Below, piece after piece: positions 42,895 to 52,040 of a stretch of DNA of 64,000 nucleotides (position 1 is the first letter of the stretch; the number at the start of each line of letters is the position of its first letter). A program made the translations under genes and the position numbers. The notes beneath the pieces were generated by a model. The model worked only from the letters and a program-made list of their open reading frames with translations, had not been told where the DNA came from and did no database searches. This DNA is from Pyrobaculum islandicum DSM 4184 (GTDB lineage Archaea; Thermoproteota; Thermoprotei; Thermoproteales; Thermoproteaceae), in assembly GCF_000015205.1 (NCBI RefSeq), contig NC_008701.1:1429436-1493435 (forward strand). The letters run 5' to 3'.

Positions 42895-43032
42895 AACTGA
42901 GAACTGCCCTTTAGGGCGGGAAGAAGTCATAACCAAAGCCGGCCCCTCTTTACCCCACGTCGAACAGCTTGATGACCCGACGAGAGACTCCGCTATGCAG
43001 ATCCCGCTCTTCAAAGCGAGGAGGGGGACGTC
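42895..43032 (+). mobile_element. TnpB right-end relic(s)
   Basis: Two traces of the TnpB-element right end: CTGCCCTTTAGGGCGGG hairpin plus GTCATAA, and then CCCACGTCGAAC, GAGACTCCGCTATGCAGATCCCGC hairpin and GGACGTCATAAAG, matching the 59-60 kb element (CCCACGTCGAAC; GAGACCCCCACAGTGGAAA; GTCATAAA). No ORF remains. The second end supplies the stop of the convergent glycosyltransferase. Confidence 0.6.
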
Positions 43033-44048
43033 ATAAAGACTGTTAACTCAGAGAGAATGTAGTTAACAGCGTAGCCTGCTATAACGCCTATTAGATAGGC
43101 TATGTATACCCAGACGCCAAGTATATTTAACGCTAGCGTCGTTATGTAATTTGTCGCATTTCCAGCCGCCGTGGCCACGTGGTACCTCAGCCAACCTATT
43201 AACGCCGGCGTTTTTCTCTCTGCGAAAGTCCAGAGGCGGTTCAATAGATAGTTTGAGGTGAGGGACGTCTCTATGGCCGCGGCGACTGAGAGGTAGGGCG
43301 GCAGTGGGGACAAGAGGTAGAGGACTGCCCAAGCCACAAAGACGCCGCTGGCGCCCACCGCGGCGAACTTTAGGGGGCGCCACTTGCTTAACCTAAGTAG
43401 TTGTCTTAGATAGTCTAACATGTGTCTAGTGCCTAGCTTCGACCGGCCGCGCGTCCTTAGGCCAAAGATGTAGGGCACCTCCACGACGCACCTCGGCTTG
43501 CACTGGACGAGGACATCTAGCAAGATCTTGTAGAGGCCGGTGGGCTTTATCTGAGCTAGACACTCTCTACTGTAGGCAAAAAAGCCAGAAACCGGGTCGC
43601 GGACCGCCCTAGCCTCGGGCAGTAGAAGTCTCGCGAGAAAGACGGCGCCTTTAGACACAATACGCCTGTAGAGAGACCAACCCCTGACCCCGCCGCCTTT
43701 CACATACCGCGACGCCACCGCCAGACAACCTCTCTCAGCGATCTCCGCCAACTTAGGCACTAGCTCAGGCGGGTGTTGGAGGTCTGCATCCATGACGACT
43801 ACGACGTCGCCGCTCGCCCACTTGGCCCCCTCCGCCACGGCGCTAGAGAGACCTAGGCGGTTTTTTCTAGTGACGACTTTCACAGGGTACTTCTTTGCCA
43901 GACTTTTTGCCACTTCGACAGTTCCATCTAAGCTGTTATCATCAACAATGACAACCTCGTAGTTGCTACCTAACGCTTTATGAAGCCTTTCTACGAGTTC
44001 TCTTATATTTTCAGCCTCGTTATATGTCGGTACTATAACAGATATCAT
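43011..44048 (-). CDS. glycosyltransferase family 2 (dolichyl-P-mannose synthase-like) fused to GtrA
   Basis: 345 residues. Residues 1-220 are GT2 (ISVIVPTYNEAENI, IVDDNSLDGT, VVMDADLQHPPELV; the DxD-like DADLQHP). Residues 225-345 are a GtrA domain with four membrane helices. It transfers a sugar from a nucleotide sugar to polyprenyl phosphate and anchors or flips it for N-glycan or surface glycan assembly. Codons are markedly GC-rich compared with neighbours. The last residues and the stop lie in the TnpB relic. Confidence 0.88.
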   Translation of the reverse strand: MISVIVPTYNEAENIRELVERLHKALGSNYEVVIVDDNSLDGTVEVAKSLAKKYPVKVVTRKNRLGLSSAVAEGAKWASGDVVVVMDADLQHPPELVPKLAEIAERGCLAVASRYVKGGGVRGWSLYRRIVSKGAVFLARLLLPEARAVRDPVSGFFAYSRECLAQIKPTGLYKILLDVLVQCKPRCVVEVPYIFGLRTRGRSKLGTRHMLDYLRQLLRLSKWRPLKFAAVGASGVFVAWAVLYLLSPLPPYLSVAAAIETSLTSNYLLNRLWTFAERKTPALIGWLRYHVATAAGNATNYITTLALNILGVWVYIAYLIGVIAGYAVNYILSELTVFMTSPSSL

Positions 44049-44127
44049 ATTTTGGCCTATTTTTAAATAGCTATATTTAGTTGATTCCTAAAGGCGTTTT
44101 TAAATGTAGTAACCGTAAAGTATTAAT

Positions 44128-45179
44128 ATGTTCTGTCCAACTACGCTGTGGATTTTAGACATATTTTTGCAGAAAGAGTTTCCTTTGTATACGGAGCGAG
44201 CGGCACTGATAAAACTGTGCTTATTTCTAAAGTGGCTTTTGACTTTGCAAAAGCAGGAAGGAGAGTTGTGTGAGTCACCTTTAACGAGCGGAGGAACACT
44301 TTACATGAGATGTGGAAAAGTTTCGGATGGAGAGTTGAAGACGTAGTAGTATATGACTACCCCTATGTGCCACAGTACAAAGAAACTCTCTTTAACCAAG
44401 TGATGGACTTAGCGTATAGGGAGAAGGCAGATGTCTTCATTATAGATGATGTCGATGCCGTGGTATTTGATAGAGCTACGGCGGATGCCTAGGCAAAGAC
44501 GGGACTCTACAGCGTTATAGGTATAGAGAATAAGTACAACCCACTTGCCGATGTTGCAGACGTGATAGTAAAACTCGAAGCCAAATATGTAGATTATGCA
44601 ACTATTAGGCGTGTAAAGATTCTAAAGGCTAGGGGGCTTGAAGTAGTCAAACCTGTCTACTACATGGTCCTTTCAACTGGCCCAGTTATATTAACCAATG
44701 AAGTTACGCCGTCTTCTGAACATAAATACGTCACGCCACCTGGTCTCATCTCGCATTTTGTAAAAGAGGTGCCTCTTGGGGCTCAAATTGCAGTATACGG
44801 CCCTCTCCAGAGTCTATCCGCCGCTGTTGTCGACTCTCCAAACGCCATAACATATGTACATAAGCCGTATCAACCGGCTTTCTTCAAGAAAGCCAAACCG
44901 CGCCTTGTTTCATTAATGGAACATATGCGCCTAGAACATTACGCTCAGAAAGTGCTGTCTACCTATGTTATAACACTTGACGCAGAAAATATACAAAGGT
45001 GGTTCAGATCGTTTAGAGGGCCGGGAGCTGTCTGGGTAGATATCTATACATCAGTGCCTAGGCCCTCTGACTCTGAGTACGACTATATATTTTATGTAGA
45101 CAGAGAAAAAATACGCGTCGAACATTCGCCAGAACCATTGCCACAGACGGAGCTCCGTTTCCAGTTCTCTTCGGGGTGA
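44128..45179 (+). pseudogene. dead RecA/KaiC-like ATPase
   Basis: One frame runs from about 44136 to 45179 but carries an in-frame TGA (after AKAGRRVV, about 44267) and TAG (after FDRATADA, about 44490). Walker A reads GASGTDKT, with Asp for the usual Gly before Lys, and Walker B is DVFIIDDVDAV. No start codon lies in frame at the 5' end. The C-terminal 205 residues are otherwise open. A formerly functional KaiC/RadA-related ATPase is inferred. Confidence 0.75.
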
Positions 45180-45294
45180 ACCATATATAAGCTTTACTAA
45201 TCGAGTTCGTTCCCTTAGCAAACCAGTGATTCACTACATTTTCACGTGGTGAACTTAATTTGACCCTTAAAAGACGGCGCTTTGTCGAAGAACT

Positions 45295-45699
45295 ATGGAT
45301 ATCATAGCTATAGCCCGCGGCCCCACTCGTGGTCTTTACTTCGTCGTATCTGGCCCCCCAAAGTGTGGCCAATTGCCGGTTAAACTAATGGAGTTACCAA
45401 CAGACATGGAACCCCCCTTCAGGGCTAGACTAGTAAAGAGTAGATATGGGGCGGTTTTGACCAATATAACAAAGATAGACTTTAACGGTTTTCTCTTAGA
45501 GAACTATGACCAACTTATCGAGGGCGAAGTCCATGGGAATGTCCTAGAGGGTGTGGTGTGCAATAAGAGAGTTAGAATAAAAATCTTGGATCCTACAGTG
45601 TCAGGTCCCGTATTAGCAGTTATACCGACTATAGGGAGGAGAAAGACCTTGCCAAATGTTGCAGTTACACTATTCGCCTATAGATTGCAACTAGTCTAA
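45295..45699 (+). CDS. hypothetical protein, 134 residues
   Basis: Beta-rich: MDIIAIARGPTRGLYFVVSGPPKCG, then ALTNITK, LIEGEVHGNVLEGVVCNKRVRI and VLAVIPTIGRRKTL. No family recognised. It overlaps ndk convergently by 9 nt. The 5' side holds a partly palindromic TTTCACGTGGTGAA-like stretch (near 45240) that could be a regulatory site. Confidence 0.55.
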   Translation: MDIIAIARGPTRGLYFVVSGPPKCGQLPVKLMELPTDMEPPFRARLVKSRYGAVLTNITKIDFNGFLLENYDQLIEGEVHGNVLEGVVCNKRVRIKILDPTVSGPVLAVIPTIGRRKTLPNVAVTLFAYRLQLV

Positions 45700-46242
45700 T
45701 ATCTCGTCTTCTCTAAACCAGAAACGTATCTCTCTTTCAGCCTCGGCTACACTATCTGACGCGTGGACCAAGTTGTAGACGACTCTGTCCTCCTCAGCGG
45801 CTAGATCTGGAGAGTCGCACGAGTAATCCCCTCTGATTGTGCCAGGCGGCGCTATGTGTGGAGATGTAGGGCCTACTAATTTTCTCACTACCTCTACCGC
45901 TCTGTTCCCCTTTAGTACTAGTATAACTATGGGCCCAGAGGTCATATATTTAACCAAGCTCTCCTTAATCTTCTTGCCGACAAGCACCGGGTCGTCTGTA
46001 CCGATCTTGCTACGCGGGTCTATTCCAAGCTCTTGGTAGGCCTTTAGGAGTTTACTCCCTGCAGATCTATACCACTCCTCTGAAGAGGGGTAGAATTTCT
46101 CTATTTGTTCCGGCGTTGCTTTAATCATCTTCATCGCTACGATCTTTAACCCAGCTTTTTCAAATCGTGAAATAATTTCGCCAACGAGGCCGCGTTGTAC
46201 AGCATCCGGCTTTAAGATTACTAACGTCCTCTCAATGGGCAT
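45691..46242 (-). CDS. ndk: nucleoside diphosphate kinase
   Basis: 183 residues. ERTLVILKPDAVQRGLVGEI, the phosphate loop and the catalytic-His motif NLVHASDSVAEAEREI are present. It is longer than the 140-residue bacterial form because of an insert (about 58-100), as in other crenarchaeal NDKs. It equilibrates NTP and NDP. Follows nuoN with 11 nt between, so it may be co-transcribed. Confidence 0.95.
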   Translation of the reverse strand: MPIERTLVILKPDAVQRGLVGEIISRFEKAGLKIVAMKMIKATPEQIEKFYPSSEEWYRSAGSKLLKAYQELGIDPRSKIGTDDPVLVGKKIKESLVKYMTSGPIVILVLKGNRAVEVVRKLVGPTSPHIAPPGTIRGDYSCDSPDLAAEEDRVVYNLVHASDSVAEAEREIRFWFREDEILD

Positions 46243-46253
46243 AGATCAACCTA

Positions 46254-47492
46254 TTACACAAGCGTATAGACGATAAGCGGCATTATGACGCCAAGCGCTG
46301 TAGATATAAAAGCTGTGTAAGTCGACGTGATATTATCTGCCAGGGGGCCTGGCGCCTCTGCCACCATTCTTAAAACTCTCAAATAATACGGAGTTGCCAT
46401 TGCGCTGTTTAAAACTACCCAAGCTACTAAAAATGCGACAAGCAAAGGCTGTGGATAGGCTATAATTAATAGCACCAGAAACAGTTTAGCCCAAAAGCCA
46501 AGTAGCGGGGGCAACCCCAGCAGAGAAAGTATGTTTAATATATTGAGGACGCTCTTCCTCGGGGGGAGTAGATCAGATATGTTTGTCGCTAGATAGCCAA
46601 AGACTCCGGCTTTTGCAAAACCAGAACTTAAAGCTTCAATCACTACCACAAGTGCGGCGAGGTCGACGGCTTTTATGGGCACGCCGAATATCTGTATGCC
46701 TGTGCTAGGTTCTCCAAGCCACCACACTAGGGCGACTGCGGCTAAGGCGTAAGACATATGAGCTATGGAAGAGTAGGCCATGATACGACCTAGTGTCTTA
46801 GCAGTTAGACCGGCTACATTTGCTACAAACATAGATGATAACGCTACTATTAACGCTACAAGACCTATTTCTCTAGTAGCAGAAACCGATTTAAATATCG
46901 CAAGTAGAACAAAAAGCGCCGTGACTTTACTAAAAGCGGCTAAAGCCGCAACTCCCCTAGGAGAGCCGAGGGCATAGGCGTCTACAACCCATGCATGGAA
47001 GGGCACGATGCCTAGTTCAAACATAAAGCCGAGGACTGTTAGATAGAGTCCCTGAGGCCAACCAGAGGCGGCAAGCATATAGCCTGAGACTATAAGCACC
47101 TTGCCCACGCCTGAAAATACCAAATATTTCACAGCGCCTTCTATATTTTCTTTGCTCTTATCCATAGCCAATAGGCCATATACCGCGGCGGTGACTAACG
47201 CCAACGCAACTAGCCCATAGACTACAGGCGCCGAGCTGTAGTAGACATAAGCCGCAAGCAACGCGCTTATAACAGAGACAGCCAAGGCGACTCCAAACGA
47301 TTTTAAACGCCAGTCTAGAGATAGCGCAAGAGCCACAACTGAAATTATTACTCCCACGGGAAACCATAGGTATATAGATAGGACTAGTAAGATAGCCGAT
47401 ACGCCCGCCGTGATATAACGTCCATCTATTCTCAACGCCAGTGGAGATGTGAGAGACACTGCGAGTATTAGGTATGTGAGGAAGTCTATCAT
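46254..47492 (-). CDS. nuoN: Complex I antiporter-like subunit NuoN
   Basis: 412 residues, about 12-14 membrane helices. The Proton_antipo_M core reads FELGIVPFHAWVVDAYALGSPRGVAALAAFSKV, with conserved Lys/Glu, and GLPPLLGFWAKLF. It is the third of the three antiporter-like subunits in this operon and likely pumps H+ or Na+. Confidence 0.9.
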   Translation of the reverse strand: MIDFLTYLILAVSLTSPLALRIDGRYITAGVSAILLVLSIYLWFPVGVIISVVALALSLDWRLKSFGVALAVSVISALLAAYVYYSSAPVVYGLVALALVTAAVYGLLAMDKSKENIEGAVKYLVFSGVGKVLIVSGYMLAASGWPQGLYLTVLGFMFELGIVPFHAWVVDAYALGSPRGVAALAAFSKVTALFVLLAIFKSVSATREIGLVALIVALSSMFVANVAGLTAKTLGRIMAYSSIAHMSYALAAVALVWWLGEPSTGIQIFGVPIKAVDLAALVVVIEALSSGFAKAGVFGYLATNISDLLPPRKSVLNILNILSLLGLPPLLGFWAKLFLVLLIIAYPQPLLVAFLVAWVVLNSAMATPYYLRVLRMVAEAPGPLADNITSTYTAFISTALGVIMPLIVYTLV

Positions 47493-49342
47493 AGTACCAC
47501 CAAGAGGAGTAGTGCTATTAATATTCCCACTATGGTGTAGAAGATGTAAATACTTATGTTGCCTGTCACTAATCTCCTTACACTGTTAGACAGCATTTCG
47601 AAAACTCCGGGAATTACAGTGTGATACAACCCGTCGAAAAGCCCCTTGTCAAATACTACATATATAAATTTGGCAAACCAAGTAAATAAAAGCGGAAATA
47701 CTCCATCGTATAAAATAGGCAGATAAAATCTACGATACGCCACCTCCCACAGCGGCTGTAGTGTCTCAGATTTAAAGCCTGGAAGCAGTACATATAGTAT
47801 TAGGCCAATCAAGAAGCCTAGCAAGACTGCTATCAAGGCTTCTGTCAATGGGAATTTTACAGCTACGGCGAAGTAACCTCCTAATGCCAAAGTAGCTATA
47901 GCTAGCGCCGTGTAGGGCAGCCACATTAAGACAGGCGCTTCGTGAACTTCTTCAGGCTCTCTCCCGTGGAGAAACGTCAGCCCTACCAGACGTAGACCAT
48001 ATATCGGTGTGAGAAACAGCAGGAGGTATAGTGCAGGCGCGAGAATATCTACGTGAGATATATGCACGACTTCAAACACGTTTTCAAGCGCCAGGTCTTT
48101 TGTTATATATCCCACAAACGGCGGTATGCCTACCAAGCTTAACATAGAGAGGGCCATGGCTATCGCAGTTATCTTCATGTGGCGCCATAGTTTGCCCACT
48201 TCGCCAATGAAGCGTGTGCCCGCTTCGTGTATCACAGCGCCAAATCCCATAAATAGGGAGGCCTTAGACACCGCGTGGCCGGCTATGTGTAAAAAGGCGT
48301 AGAAGAGGAGCGTATGTAGAAGCTTCTCTTCGCGTAGGCCTAGCAAGCCTGCGGCGCCTGCCGCCGCGGCGATTATGCCGAGGTTCGCTGCCGTAGAGCC
48401 AGCCAGTACAAGTTTAAACTCCATAGAGGTTAGGGCGATTATTGTAGCTGTAAGAGCCGTGATTACGCCAATCGCCGTCACTATCCAGAAGTACAACTCG
48501 GAGCCGTGTACTAAGAGGAATATCGGCGTTGTTATTATCAACACGTAGACCCCGGCCTTTACCATAGTCGCTGCGTGGATTAGCGCAGATACGCTAGTGG
48601 GCCCCGTCATTGCTGTAAGAAGCCATTCGTGAAATGGAAACTGGGCGCTTTTTGTAAATGGCCCCAGGGCGAAAAATATAAGGGGAACTACGCCCAGAGC
48701 CTTTAGACTCTCTGAATGGAGTAAACCTGTAAGCGAAGCGGTGCCTGTAACTACGTAGAAGAGAGCTATCGCCACGAGGAAAAAGGAATCTCCAAAGCGC
48801 ACAGTTAATATGGCGCGTAGCCCGGCTTTACTCGGCGTCCACCAGTAAGGCACGCCAAATACTCTCTCCTCTCTGCCCACCCATTTATCGTATTCATCGC
48901 GATACCAATGCCCTATGAGAGCCCAGGAGGCAAGCCCAACGCCCTCCCAGCCGGCTAGTAGGAACCAGAGGTTCTCTGCATATACCACCACTAACATAGA
49001 GGTGGCAAAGAAGCCAAAGAAGAACCAATACCACCCTGGCCTGTAGTCTCCCTCCATGTATTTGACAGAGTAGAGCGAAATGGCGGCTATTAGCCAAGCT
49101 ACTAAAAGGCCCATGGGTATGCTAAATTCGTCAAGCCTAACCTCTATCTTAGCCCCTATTGATTCAATCCAATCTACACCATATACGCCATGTGGCGCTG
49201 TGAAAAAGAGATATGTTGCTAATAACGCAGATACAAAAGTGCCAAATGTCACTACCCAAGATTTGAATTTCTCGGAGTAGCTAAACAGCGATATTATAGA
49301 GGCGAGCAACGGCGTAAAAATAGTAAAGAGGATTACTTCCAT
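47489..49342 (-). CDS. nuoL: Complex I antiporter-like subunit NuoL
   Basis: 617 residues, about 16 helices with a C-terminal lateral helix. AGWEGVGLASWALIGHWY, GPFTKSAQFPFHEWLLTAMTGPTSVSALIHAATMVKAGVYVL and GIPPFVGYITKDL are NuoL signatures. Stop overlaps the nuoN start by 4 nt. Confidence 0.95.
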   Translation of the reverse strand: MEVILFTIFTPLLASIISLFSYSEKFKSWVVTFGTFVSALLATYLFFTAPHGVYGVDWIESIGAKIEVRLDEFSIPMGLLVAWLIAAISLYSVKYMEGDYRPGWYWFFFGFFATSMLVVVYAENLWFLLAGWEGVGLASWALIGHWYRDEYDKWVGREERVFGVPYWWTPSKAGLRAILTVRFGDSFFLVAIALFYVVTGTASLTGLLHSESLKALGVVPLIFFALGPFTKSAQFPFHEWLLTAMTGPTSVSALIHAATMVKAGVYVLIITTPIFLLVHGSELYFWIVTAIGVITALTATIIALTSMEFKLVLAGSTAANLGIIAAAAGAAGLLGLREEKLLHTLLFYAFLHIAGHAVSKASLFMGFGAVIHEAGTRFIGEVGKLWRHMKITAIAMALSMLSLVGIPPFVGYITKDLALENVFEVVHISHVDILAPALYLLLFLTPIYGLRLVGLTFLHGREPEEVHEAPVLMWLPYTALAIATLALGGYFAVAVKFPLTEALIAVLLGFLIGLILYVLLPGFKSETLQPLWEVAYRRFYLPILYDGVFPLLFTWFAKFIYVVFDKGLFDGLYHTVIPGVFEMLSNSVRRLVTGNISIYIFYTIVGILIALLLLVVL

Positions 49343-50763
49343 AACTTCAGCACTTCTATGGTATTATATACGTTGTCTGCTAAAGCGTTTGAAAATGGCG
49401 GCAGTAGAAATAATATAGAGAGAAGTGCCACAGCTACTATAGATGTCAACGCGATGTCTACAGGGCCTCTGCCCTCGTATTTATGAGGCCCGAAGAACAC
49501 TGCGCGGATTGTGTTAAACGCGTAGATGCTTGTAACAAGCAACATAAGCGCGTACGGGATGTAGTATGCGTAACTAAAACTGAAATACTTGGCATAAGAC
49601 ACAGTCAATATAATTTCAGACACCATACCTATTGTCAATATGCCGGCTAGATTGAGAAAACCTACAATAGCGGCCCCTGCGAGCTCAGGCCGCCACCCAT
49701 ATAGGCCCCCCATTTTCTCTATGTCACGTGTATGTAAATACATAATGAAATATCCGGCTGTCATAAAGAGCACCGCTTTGCCCAAGCCATGGCTAAGGTA
49801 AAAAAGTGCTGCAGCTGTATAGCCATGTGGATTAAAGAGGGCTACCCCAAGGAGGAGGTATCCCATCTGCGACACTGTGGAGTACGCAAAGAGTCTTTTG
49901 ATGTCTTTTTGGAGAAACGCCATCAAGCCACCGTATATGGCTGTTGCAAGTGCGTAGTAGATAAGCCATTGCGTCAGCTCTGGGCTCGGCAGTATATACA
50001 TGCCAACTGCAGCTACTATATAGCCGCCTACGCCGACTAGCACAGGCGATAGGAGTGCTGACAATGGAGTTGGGGCTTCCGCGTGTACATATGGAAGCCA
50101 CATATGGACGCCGAGGGCAGCCATTTTGACAAGAGACCCTATTAGTATCAACAGAAATGCTACATAATCGGCGCCAAGATGTTTGACATCTACGAGAAGT
50201 GGCACGTAGTAGATCCCCCTTAAGTAGAGAAATAGAAAGCCAGCGAGTACTAATAACGCCCCCACATGCGACCATATTAAATACATGATAGTTATTCTAA
50301 CTCTATCTCCATATCCATAATAAAGAATTTGGAAAAGAGATGCAATAAGTGCGATTTCAATAAAGATGTATATCATAATTAAATTAACTGCGACAAAGGC
50401 TCCGGCAAGGCCGCCGAGGAAAAAGCCGTATGTCAAATAGAAAATTGATGTATCTCTCCCCAACTCGTGGCTTCTGTGCTCCATATAGGGTGCCGAATAA
50501 AGGGCGACAAATATCCCAACTAGTGCAACTGTAAAAGCGAAAACTCCATTGAATGGAGTAATCTTAAACGCCAATATATCAAAGCCTTGGAATGTGCCCT
50601 CTGTGTAAATAACGCCGCTAAACGTGGTGTATCCAGAGATTACTAAAAGCGGTACTAACGCAATGGCAGATATATAGCTTGCCAAATATGTAGATTTCTT
50701 TGCTACAATATATGCTACAAGAGATAATGCCATAGGTATGAGTAAAGAGACTAGAATCATCAT
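49333..50763 (-). CDS. nuoM: Complex I antiporter-like subunit NuoM
   Basis: 476 residues, about 14 helices. FLILIGSLVKMAALGVHMWLPYVHAEAPTPLSALLSPVLVGVGGY is the M-type core with the conserved Lys and Glu, and RLFAYSTVSQMGYLL follows. Placed between nuoK and nuoL, with a 4-nt overlap with nuoK. Proton-translocating membrane arm. Confidence 0.94.
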   Translation of the reverse strand: MMILVSLLIPMALSLVAYIVAKKSTYLASYISAIALVPLLVISGYTTFSGVIYTEGTFQGFDILAFKITPFNGVFAFTVALVGIFVALYSAPYMEHRSHELGRDTSIFYLTYGFFLGGLAGAFVAVNLIMIYIFIEIALIASLFQILYYGYGDRVRITIMYLIWSHVGALLVLAGFLFLYLRGIYYVPLLVDVKHLGADYVAFLLILIGSLVKMAALGVHMWLPYVHAEAPTPLSALLSPVLVGVGGYIVAAVGMYILPSPELTQWLIYYALATAIYGGLMAFLQKDIKRLFAYSTVSQMGYLLLGVALFNPHGYTAAALFYLSHGLGKAVLFMTAGYFIMYLHTRDIEKMGGLYGWRPELAGAAIVGFLNLAGILTIGMVSEIILTVSYAKYFSFSYAYYIPYALMLLVTSIYAFNTIRAVFFGPHKYEGRGPVDIALTSIVAVALLSILFLLPPFSNALADNVYNTIEVLKLWK

Positions 50764-51053
50764 ATTTCCCTCCCGCTTTTCATCGCAGATATATCTGTTT
50801 CTCTTGTTAATATGTAATTGCGGTAAATTAAAGCAGCAAGTATTGACGCTTCAGATACAGAGATCATAACTAAAATTAAGACTCCGTAAAATGCCAATAT
50901 TGAATTCTTTAAGACAATAGGTGTTAAAATGAGGAAAGCGCCTACTGTAGCGAGTTCCAAAGAGATTAAAATTCTCACTAGATTCCTAGTTATAGCTATA
51001 CTATATAGGCCGAGAAGAATCAAAATAAATCCAACGACAAATGCCGCGTTCAT
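50760..51053 (-). CDS. nuoK: Complex I subunit NuoK
   Basis: 97 residues, three membrane helices; LIRLEL-type core NLVRILISLELATVGAFLIL with the conserved membrane Glu in LISLELAT, then ISVSEASILAALIY with a second Glu. Normal NuoK size. Overlaps nuoJ by 4 nt. Confidence 0.93.
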   Translation of the reverse strand: MNAAFVVGFILILLGLYSIAITRNLVRILISLELATVGAFLILTPIVLKNSILAFYGVLILVMISVSEASILAALIYRNYILTRETDISAMKSGREI

Positions 51054-51478
51054 AACTTTTTTGCAACTTCCACACTTACTACAAGCGAAACCGCAGCAAC
51101 TCCAAGTAGCAAAATTATAATGCTATGTAAATCGCCTAATTGTATAGGAGTTGCTAAAGTCGTATGGGGCGTAAACCAGAGCCAAATTCCTAGAACTGAA
51201 GTAACAAGAAATACTATAGATACGACTAGGAGATATTTAACACCCCATCTCTGGACACCGCCGTACATGGCTGCTGTAATTATGACAAGCAACATGACAG
51301 CACCGATGTATATCACGAAAATTAAGAAGGCAGAAGCAAATTGTGCTAGATATGCATAATATGCGCCTACTGTTCCAGCAGTAATAGATAGACTAATAGC
51401 TGCGTATACGTTATCTCTAGAAAATACAGTGAGTAAGCCGAAAAATAATGTAGTAAATAGGATTAGCAAGTCTAGCAT
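51050..51478 (-). CDS. nuoJ: Complex I subunit NuoJ
   Basis: 142 residues, five helices; LSITAGTVGAYYAYLAQFASAFLIFVIYIGAVMLLVIIT is the central J-subunit segment. An internal promoter (CATTTTAAAACTGG read on the minus strand) 25 nt before the ATG could drive nuoJKMLN independently of nuoDHI, which lies 82 nt upstream. Confidence 0.93.
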   Translation of the reverse strand: MLDLLILFTTLFFGLLTVFSRDNVYAAISLSITAGTVGAYYAYLAQFASAFLIFVIYIGAVMLLVIITAAMYGGVQRWGVKYLLVVSIVFLVTSVLGIWLWFTPHTTLATPIQLGDLHSIIILLLGVAAVSLVVSVEVAKKL

Positions 51479-51560
51479 GATACGCGTCCTAATTCCAGTT
51501 TTAAAATGTTGTTACTTATACATAAGTTACCTTAACTTCATATACCTATCTAAATATAAG

Positions 51561-52040
51561 TCACGCTAATTTAACCTTCTTGGGAATTCCGCCGGCGTAT
51601 TTTATAGCAACTTTTATAGGTTTGTGTAGCTGGTGTATTTTCGGCGGTTCTCTCTCCATTTCTGGTGTGTATAACATCTCTTTTGAGTCATACCACGTCA
51701 GTTCTTTTATGTCTGTTGGAAATAATGCTTCTGTTGGACACACGTCGATACAGAAGTGACACATAATACAACGACCGTAGTCTATGCCTGGATAACGCTT
51801 ACCGTTTGGCGCAACATACATCTTTATGGCATTTGCAGGACATATACGGGCGCACATCATACAAGAGGTACATTTCTCAACTAACAGCCCTATCCACCCC
51901 CTTGCCCTCCCGTATTCGAGTTTCTCATATGGATAGTAAATAGTTATACGCTCTGGTTTTACAAAGTTTCTTGCCGCTATAGAAATGGCGTCGATTGTCG
52001 CCTTTATAATAGCACTATACGAGAGCTTTCCACTACTCAT
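51561..52040 (-). CDS. nuoI: Complex I ferredoxin subunit NuoI
   Basis: About 159 residues with two 4Fe-4S motifs, CTSCMMCARICP and CIMCHFCIDVCP. The frame extends to 52115, but ATG 52040 (MSSGKLSYSAIIK) overlaps the nuoH stop (ATGA) and is the natural start. It passes electrons within the hydrophilic arm. Confidence 0.93.
   Translation of the reverse strand: MSSGKLSYSAIIKATIDAISIAARNFVKPERITIYYPYEKLEYGRARGWIGLLVEKCTSCMMCARICPANAIKMYVAPNGKRYPGIDYGRCIMCHFCIDVCPTEALFPTDIKELTWYDSKEMLYTPEMEREPPKIHQLHKPIKVAIKYAGGIPKKVKLA

Noticed and set aside
42630-42914. Plus-strand 94-codon ORF
   Set aside because: Antisense of the saccharopine dehydrogenase-like gene and running into the relic.
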